From Myxococcales bacterium (GTDB taxonomy: Bacteria; Myxococcota; Myxococcia; Myxococcales; Myxococcaceae): DNA of 38,134 nucleotides. The position numbers were made by a program, and so were the translations under genes. Where the stretch lies: assembly GCA_020846875.1 (NCBI GenBank), contig JADLDB010000001.1, positions 1-38,134 of the forward strand, read 5' to 3'. A model generated the notes under the pieces. It saw only the letters and a list, made by a program, of their open reading frames with translations. It made no database searches and had not been told where the DNA came from. Positions 25,967 to 38,134 of this stretch are shown in pieces; position 1 is the first letter of the stretch; every line of letters starts with the position of its first letter.

Positions 25967-26877
25967 CGGCCCTGCCGCAGGCCTACTTCCACCAGGGCTT
26001 CCACACCACGCCCGACGGCGCGCCGCTCTGGTACGAGCTGCGCGGCGAAGCGCACGCCACCCCCGCGGTCCTCTGCGACGGCCTGGGCTGCGACGGCTTC
26101 ATCTGGCGCTACCTGTGGGAGCCCCTCACCGCGCGCCGGCGCGTGCTGCACTGGAACTACCGCGGCCACGGCAGAAGCGGCGTGCCCCCCGACGACACGC
26201 GGATCGGTGTCGAGTACATCTGCGACGATCTGGCGCGGCTGATGGATCACGTGAAGCTGGACGCGGCGGTGATCTTCGGCCACTCGATGGGCGTGCAGGT
26301 GGCGCTGGAGTTCCACCGGCGCTTCCGCGCGCGCGTCAAAGGCATGGTGCTGCTGTGCGGCAGCTACGGCACGCCGCTGGACACCTGGCACGATCACACC
26401 CTGATGCGGGTGGCGTTCCCATACCTGCGCCGGCTGGTGGAGCGCGCCCCGGACGTAGCGAGGACCTTCACCTCCACCCTGCTCAACACCCAGCTCGCGG
26501 TGGAGATGGGGATCCGCGCCGAGCTCAACCCCGAGTTGATGAAGCGCAACGACTTCGCCCCCTACATGGAGCACCTGGCGAAGATGCACCCGCTGTACTT
26601 CGTGCGGACCCTGGACTCGCTCAAAGATCACAGCGCGTGGGATCACCTCCCCTACGTCGACGTGCCGACGGTGGTGGTGGGCGGTGAAGGCGACAAGTTC
26701 ACCCCGGTGTGGCTCAGCCAGCGCATGGCCGAACACATCCCCCAGTGTGAATACGTCTTCGTCCCCGGCGGCACCCACACCGCCCCCCTGGAGCGCCCGG
26801 GCCTGGTCAACGCCGCGGTGGAGCGCTTCCTGCGCGAGCGGATCCGCGAGGCCGCCCCCGTCACCGCGCTGCCGTGA
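25963..26877 (+). CDS. Alpha/beta hydrolase coupled to the sigma-54 activator
   Basis: The 304 residues show the alpha/beta-hydrolase fold with nucleophile S108 in GHSMG, aspartate D244 in GEGDKFTP and histidine H272 in GGTHTAPLE, a complete Ser-Asp-His triad. An RGHGRSG turn before the nucleophile is typical. No signal peptide is seen. Similarity is to lipase- or esterase-like and haloperoxidase-like members, and the substrate cannot be fixed. The GTG start at 25963-25965 overlaps the stop of the activator gene, so the two are translated together. The link suggests that the regulator senses a lipid- or ester-derived compound, but this is inference. Confidence 0.87.
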
Positions 26878-26883
26878 CAACCG

Positions 26884-26913
26884 TTGTATTCGCTGGGGGA
26901 ACCTGCGTAGAAG
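26884..26913 (+). promoter_or_regulatory. Possible promoter of typA
   Basis: TTGTAT at 26884-26889 and TAGAAG at 26908-26913 are 18 bases apart, matching at three and four of six positions. The -10 box ends nine bases before the ATG at 26923, and no ribosome-binding site is seen close to it, fitting a near-leaderless start. The match is weak on its own. Confidence 0.35.
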
Positions 26914-26922
26914 CCGCGCGCG

Positions 26923-28764
<1,842 letters not shown>

Positions 28765-28770
28765 TACACT
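28765..28770 (+). promoter_or_regulatory. Possible -10 box of the first FHA gene
   Basis: TACACT directly follows the typA stop codon and ends nine bases before the GTG start at 28780. No -35 box is seen at normal spacing inside typA. It could allow the FHA pair to be transcribed separately from typA. Confidence 0.3.
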
Positions 28771-28779
28771 CCGGGGCCA

Positions 28780-29955
28780 GTGAGGGCCTGGCTCGAGCGC
28801 GTGGAACCGTCCGGTGCGGCGATCACCCTGCCTGAGGGCTCGGGATCGCTGGTGCTGGGCCGCTCCCCGAAGGCCACCATCGTCTTCGACGACACCACGC
28901 TGTCCGCGCGGCACTGCGAGATCGCCTGGGATCAAGGCTTCTGGCGGGTGCGCGACCTGGGCACCGAAGCCGGAACGCGGGTCAACGGAGTCGAGCTGAC
29001 CACCGTGCGCGCGCTCTTCCCGGGCGACGTGGTGCAGCTGGGATCGACCCGCCTGCGCTTCCAGAATGACGCGCCGCCGGACGATCCGCTCCTCCTCGAG
29101 GCGATCGCCGCGCGGCCCGAAGAGACGGCGCCCTGGCTGGTCTACGCCGATCAACTGCAGGAGCTCGGGGATCCGCTGGGCGAGCGGATCGCGCGGGCGA
29201 AGGCGGGCGATCGCCTCGATCACCTGCCGTGGCTGGGGCCGCTGTGGGACGCCTTCGTCTCCGGCGCCCTGGAGGTGGACTGGCACCTGGGCTTCGTGCG
29301 GCGGGCCACGCTGCGCACGGTGGCGGGCCGGCTGCCTCTTGACTGGCGCGCCGCGGTGACAGGGCTGTTCAACCTGCGGGTGGGGCGCTTCGTGCGCGAG
29401 CTGACGGTGGACGTGCCGCGGCTGGACTCGGTACCGGGCCCGCGGGTAGCCGAGGCGATCATCGAAGCCCAGCGCTTCCTCGCGTCGCTGCCCTCGCTGC
29501 CGTCTTCGCTGGAGCGCGTCTCGCTCGGGTACCAGATCGAGCAGCCCTCCGGTCCGTCGATCCCCGTGGTGGACGAGCTGGCCCAGCGGGTGCCCCGGCT
29601 GTTGGGCGGCGAGGTGTACCGGCGCGCGGGCCTGGGGCGGCTCGCGCTGGTGTGGCAGGCGGAGGGCACGCGGCTGAGTGGCCTCAACGACGGGCGGCGC
29701 CTGTTGTCGGGGGTGCTGCGGCTGCGGAAGGGGCTGCGCGGCCAACTGCACCTCGAGAGCCCGCCCGGCATTCCCTTCACCGACGGCGAGCCCTGCTACG
29801 TGACCTTCACCGACGGGCGGGTGCGGCTGGTGGCGGGCCGCCTGCGCGGCGAGCTGCGCGTCAACCACCGCATCGACGCGCAGCATGAGCTGCTGCCGGG
29901 CGATCTGATCGAGCTGCAGGGCATGGCGCGCTTCCGCTTCGAGGTGGCGGGATGA
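28780..29955 (+). CDS. FHA protein with TIGR02996 domain (first of tandem pair)
   Basis: FHA domains bind phosphothreonine. The 391 residues start with an FHA domain (about 1-95), with the phosphopeptide-binding residues in LGRS (R28), LSARHCEI (S42, H45) and RVNG (N69). A TIGR02996 repeat-companion domain follows (about 104-146: LLEAIAARPEETAPWLVYADQLQELGDPLGE), mostly known in signalling proteins of myxobacteria and planctomycetes. A middle region includes DWHLGFVRRATLR and SLPSSLERVSLGYQIEQ, shared with the next gene. The last 60 residues (ELLPGDLIELQGMARFRFEV) resemble the end of a second FHA fold. No signal peptide. The start is a GTG. Partner kinase unknown; the Ser/Thr kinase of this window is one candidate by theme only. 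Confidence 0.85.
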   Translation: MRAWLERVEPSGAAITLPEGSGSLVLGRSPKATIVFDDTTLSARHCEIAWDQGFWRVRDLGTEAGTRVNGVELTTVRALFPGDVVQLGSTRLRFQNDAPPDDPLLLEAIAARPEETAPWLVYADQLQELGDPLGERIARAKAGDRLDHLPWLGPLWDAFVSGALEVDWHLGFVRRATLRTVAGRLPLDWRAAVTGLFNLRVGRFVRELTVDVPRLDSVPGPRVAEAIIEAQRFLASLPSLPSSLERVSLGYQIEQPSGPSIPVVDELAQRVPRLLGGEVYRRAGLGRLALVWQAEGTRLSGLNDGRRLLSGVLRLRKGLRGQLHLESPPGIPFTDGEPCYVTFTDGRVRLVAGRLRGELRVNHRIDAQHELLPGDLIELQGMARFRFEVAG

Positions 29956-29968
29956 CGCGCCAACCTCT

Positions 29969-29988
29969 CCTCTCCCGGTGGGGAGAGG
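29969..29988. repeat. REP-like stem-loop between the two FHA genes
   Basis: CCTCTCCC at 29969-29976 pairs perfectly with GGGAGAGG at 29981-29988 around the loop GGTG, followed by more GA-rich sequence. C-rich/GA-rich stem-loops like this are scattered between myxobacterial genes. It has no T run, so it is not a standard terminator. It could stabilise or trim the mRNA between the two genes. Confidence 0.6.
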
Positions 29989-30010
29989 GCCAGAGAGAGA
30001 GGCTGCAACG

Positions 30011-31189
30011 GTGCTGACCTCGCCCCGCCTCAAGCGCATCGATCTCGACGGCTTCCGGGTCGAAGAGGTTGCGCTGCCTGACGGCGCCGGCACCGTCACC
30101 GTCGGTCGCCTCGCGCCGGCGGATCTCCTCATCACGAGCGCGGCCGTGAGCCGGCTGCATTGCCGCTTCGCGAGCGACGGCGGCCGCTGGCGGCTGGAGG
30201 ACGTGGCCTCGGCGGGAGGCACGTGGCTGAACGGCCGGCGCGTCACCTCCCAGGTGCTCTCCCACGGCGACGCGGTCTGGCTGGGCGAGACGATCCTGGT
30301 CTTCCTCGATCGCCCGGAGGTGAAGAACGCGGACCTGGAGGCGGCGATCGCCGAGCGGCCCGACGACTCGGCGCGGGTGCGGGTGTGGGCTGACTGGCTG
30401 CTCGATCACGGCGACCCCTTCGGCGAGCACCTGCTGGCGCCGGCGCCGTCGGACTTCGTGCTGGAAGGCCTCGCGCCGCTGGTGAAGGACGGCCGGCTGG
30501 AGCTCGACTGGCAGCACGGGCTCATCCGCGTGGCGCGGCTGCGGTGCATCAACGACGCGACCTACTCCAACGTGGAGCTGCTGGCCCGGCTGCTGTCGCT
30601 GCGGGCGGCGCGGTGGATGAGCGAGCTGGTGGTGGATCTCTCCACCTGGGTGATGCCGTCGGCCACCCGGCTGCAGCTCGACGCGGCGGCGGTGCTGCGC
30701 GGCCTGGTGAGCGGCCCCGCGCTGCCGGCCCTGCGGCGCCTCTCCCTGGGCTACGTGGTGGAGCAGCTCCCCCACTCTCCCTTCATCGACGCGCTGTGGG
30801 GGCGCCTCGAGCGCCGCTACCCGCTGCTGGAGACGGCGCGCGAGGCGCTCTTGCCCCTGGCGCGGCACGCCTGGCTGGAGGTGGAGGCGGTGCCCGACGG
30901 CATCGACTTCCACCACGCCGGCCCGTCGGAGGATCGCATTCCCCTGGACGCCGGCGTGTGGGTGGGATCGTCGGCGCAGGGCAGCCTGCGGGCGGTGCCT
31001 CCGGGGGTGCACCGGCAGGGGCTCGCCGAGAGCTTCCTGGTGCGGCAGGAGGCCCCGGTGTGGTGTCTTTTGCCCATCGAGAACGGCGTGACGCTGAACG
31101 GGCGGCCGGCGGTGGCCACGCGGTTGTTGCCTGGCGATCGCGTCGAGGATCCGCGGGGCGTGCGGTTCCGCTTCGAGGTGGGACGCTGA
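30011..31189 (+). CDS. FHA protein with TIGR02996 domain (second of tandem pair)
   Basis: The 392 residues share the plan of the upstream gene. An N-terminal FHA domain (about 1-100) has VGR (R33), SRLHCRF (S47, H50) and WLNG (N74). A TIGR02996 domain covers about 106-142 (ADLEAAIAERPDDSARVRVWADWLLDHGDPFGE). The matching middle part has DWQHGLIRVARLR and LRRLSLGYVVEQL. The C-terminal end is more FHA-like than in the first copy: VWVGSS, then SFLVRQEAPVWCLLPIENGVTLNGRPA and LLPGDRVE before FRFEV. The pair is best read as an old tandem duplication. The GTG start at 30011 has GAGAGG upstream. A GTG at 29978 is less likely because it lies in the stem-loop. Confidence 0.85.
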   Translation: MLTSPRLKRIDLDGFRVEEVALPDGAGTVTVGRLAPADLLITSAAVSRLHCRFASDGGRWRLEDVASAGGTWLNGRRVTSQVLSHGDAVWLGETILVFLDRPEVKNADLEAAIAERPDDSARVRVWADWLLDHGDPFGEHLLAPAPSDFVLEGLAPLVKDGRLELDWQHGLIRVARLRCINDATYSNVELLARLLSLRAARWMSELVVDLSTWVMPSATRLQLDAAAVLRGLVSGPALPALRRLSLGYVVEQLPHSPFIDALWGRLERRYPLLETAREALLPLARHAWLEVEAVPDGIDFHHAGPSEDRIPLDAGVWVGSSAQGSLRAVPPGVHRQGLAESFLVRQEAPVWCLLPIENGVTLNGRPAVATRLLPGDRVEDPRGVRFRFEVGR

Positions 31190-31372
31190 GTCAGAAGGTG
31201 ATGATCGGCGGCGGTGGATCGGCCGGGGGTGACCCAGGCGAGGCGCATGGAAGAGCGCTCTGCAAGCAGCGCGCCCGGCGCAAAGCCCACCTACCCTCGA
31301 AGCGCTGTGCGTGGAACCGTGCACGACGCTGCACAGTCCGGGCGCGTGTGTCACGTTTTCCCTGGTACGCCC
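31190..31372. other. Gap between the FHA pair and gltD
   Basis: These 183 bases separate two convergent transcription units. No gene, clear terminator or repeat was recognised. A 47-codon leftward frame ending at 31191 has no support. Confidence 0.4.
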
Positions 31373-32782
<1,410 letters not shown>

Positions 32783-32786
32783 GACC

Positions 32787-37271
<4,485 letters not shown>

Positions 37272-37318
37272 GTCGGGACCGCCTTTGACGCATTGTGCCG
37301 CGGTGCGTCGAGACGAGC

Positions 37319-38134
37319 CTAATGCAGTGCGTCAGGCGAGACACCACGGATCTTCGCCCGTTCGGTGAGGCCGGCGAACAGGTCGACCAGCACGGGCACA
37401 GCCACCTCGACGGCCATGGTGTCGGCGGCCGGAGCGCCGTTCGAGTTCCCGGCCCACACGCCCACGGTGTAGTTTGCAGAAGAGCCCAGAGCCCAGAAGT
37501 CACGGGCGAACGAAGACGTCCCGGTCTTGAGCGCGACGGGGAACGGCAACCCGAGGTGGGCGAACCTGCCGAAGCCCGGTTCGCGAGCGCGTTCGTCCGA
37601 GAGGATGTCCAGGATGGTCTGGGCCGTTGGTGCGCTGAAAACTCGCACCTCGGGAGCTGGCGACTCATCCAGGCGAACTCGGGGCGGACACCAGAGGCCC
37701 CGGCGGGAGAACACGGTGAACGCGGTCGTCAGGTCGAGGAGACGAACATCTGCGACGCCGAGTGCGAGCCCGAGCCCGTACGTGGCGGTCGGTCGATCGA
37801 GGCGGAGCCCCACGGAGTCGAGCGTGAACCGAAGCCGATGCGGGCCGACCCATTCCGCGGTCGCAACGGCCGGCGCGTTGAAGCTGCTGGCGAGCGCGAC
37901 GCGCAGAGCCACCGAGCCTCGAAACAGGTCGTCGTTGTTCCGCGGGACGAAGACGGACTCACCCTCGCGGTACCCGCGAAGGTAATCGGGCACCGGCGTC
38001 CCGGGCTCCAGAGTTCGTGCGGCGGATGAACTGACGCGAAAGAGCTGATCGAGTTTCAGGGGGTTGGCGCCGCCGGGCGGTCCAACTAGAACTGGCGAAA
38101 TATTCATGCTCGCCGCGCGTTGAGAGCCGCATGA
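37319..38134 (-). CDS. C-terminal part of a penicillin-binding transpeptidase (PBP1C-like), partial
   Basis: The frame runs open to the right edge of the window, so the N-terminal part, including the SxxK motif and any transglycosylase domain, lies outside or is missing. What is present is the second half of a transpeptidase domain: SFN in ASSFNAPAVA (the SxN motif), GLGLALGVADVRLLDLTTAF and the KTGTS motif. The phrases are closest to PBP1C-type enzymes that cross-link peptidoglycan. An ATG at 38105-38107 is in frame but is not a likely true start, because the domain is already under way. Codon choice differs from the neighbours (TTT, CGA, CGT and GTT appear), suggesting a different history. 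It is upstream of gltB, on the same strand. Confidence 0.7.
   Translation of the reverse strand, partial: SCGSQRAASMNISPVLVGPPGGANPLKLDQLFRVSSSAARTLEPGTPVPDYLRGYREGESVFVPRNNDDLFRGSVALRVALASSFNAPAVATAEWVGPHRLRFTLDSVGLRLDRPTATYGLGLALGVADVRLLDLTTAFTVFSRRGLWCPPRVRLDESPAPEVRVFSAPTAQTILDILSDERAREPGFGRFAHLGLPFPVALKTGTSSFARDFWALGSSANYTVGVWAGNSNGAPAADTMAVEVAVPVLVDLFAGLTERAKIRGVSPDALH

Noticed and set aside
31191-31334. A 47-codon leftward frame after the FHA pair
   Set aside because: No ribosome-binding site, no homology recognised, and Arg/Pro/Ala-rich composition as expected by chance.

Overview
The window is high-GC DNA from a bacterium of the myxobacterial type (Myxococcota). This rests on four things: a FrzS homologue (social gliding motility) that keeps the diagnostic residues of its atypical receiver domain, a membrane-anchored Ser/Thr kinase with a myxobacterial-style HRDVSPQN loop, FHA proteins carrying the TIGR02996 repeat-companion domain, and near-exclusive use of codons ending in G or C. 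No virus, insertion sequence, CRISPR array or integrated element was seen. Genes are packed tightly on both strands, with six start/stop overlaps of the ATGA or GTGA type and several convergent pairs only 2-11 bases apart.

Layout. 1-5.9 kb: the tail of a membrane protein, then a leftward sahR-metH operon (SAH-sensing repressor fused to a methyltransferase domain, and B12-dependent methionine synthase) with a palindromic candidate operator, a patatin-like lipase and a CoA-binding-domain protein. 5.9-10 kb: a secreted YiiX-type permuted papain-fold protein, a Ser/Thr kinase and tRNA-Arg(CCG). 10-13.5 kb: an ECF sigma factor, its zinc-type anti-sigma factor, and frzS. 13.5-16.5 kb: a leftward birA-coaX-hypothetical operon. 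16.5-19.8 kb: a leftward operon of a HARE-HTH/Mrr-like protein with a polyarginine tail and two lipoproteins. 19.8-24.2 kb: a beta-propeller protein, then leftward rsmD-coaD-aspC. 24.3-31.2 kb, all rightward: a PocR-domain sigma-54 activator translationally coupled to an alpha/beta hydrolase, typA, and two tandem FHA-TIGR02996 proteins. 31.4-38.1 kb, leftward: gltB-gltD (glutamate synthase) and a partial penicillin-binding transpeptidase with codon usage unlike its neighbours.

Working together. The housekeeping part covers methionine and methyl-cycle control (sahR-metH), coenzyme A synthesis (coaX, coaD), biotinylation (birA), nitrogen assimilation (gltBD, aspC) and ribosome or stress functions (rsmD, typA). 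The rest is signalling: kinase, sigma/anti-sigma pair, FrzS, sigma-54 activator, FHA proteins.

The most unusual points are the paired FHA proteins, which appear to carry a second, degenerate FHA-like end; the HARE/Mrr protein with an R12 tract; the PocR-sigma-54 activator/hydrolase unit; and a repeated promoter layout in which a TACACT-like -10 box lies about 7-12 bases from the start codon, implying leaderless or near-leaderless mRNAs. I found no clear case of an entirely new system. These are the best candidates.
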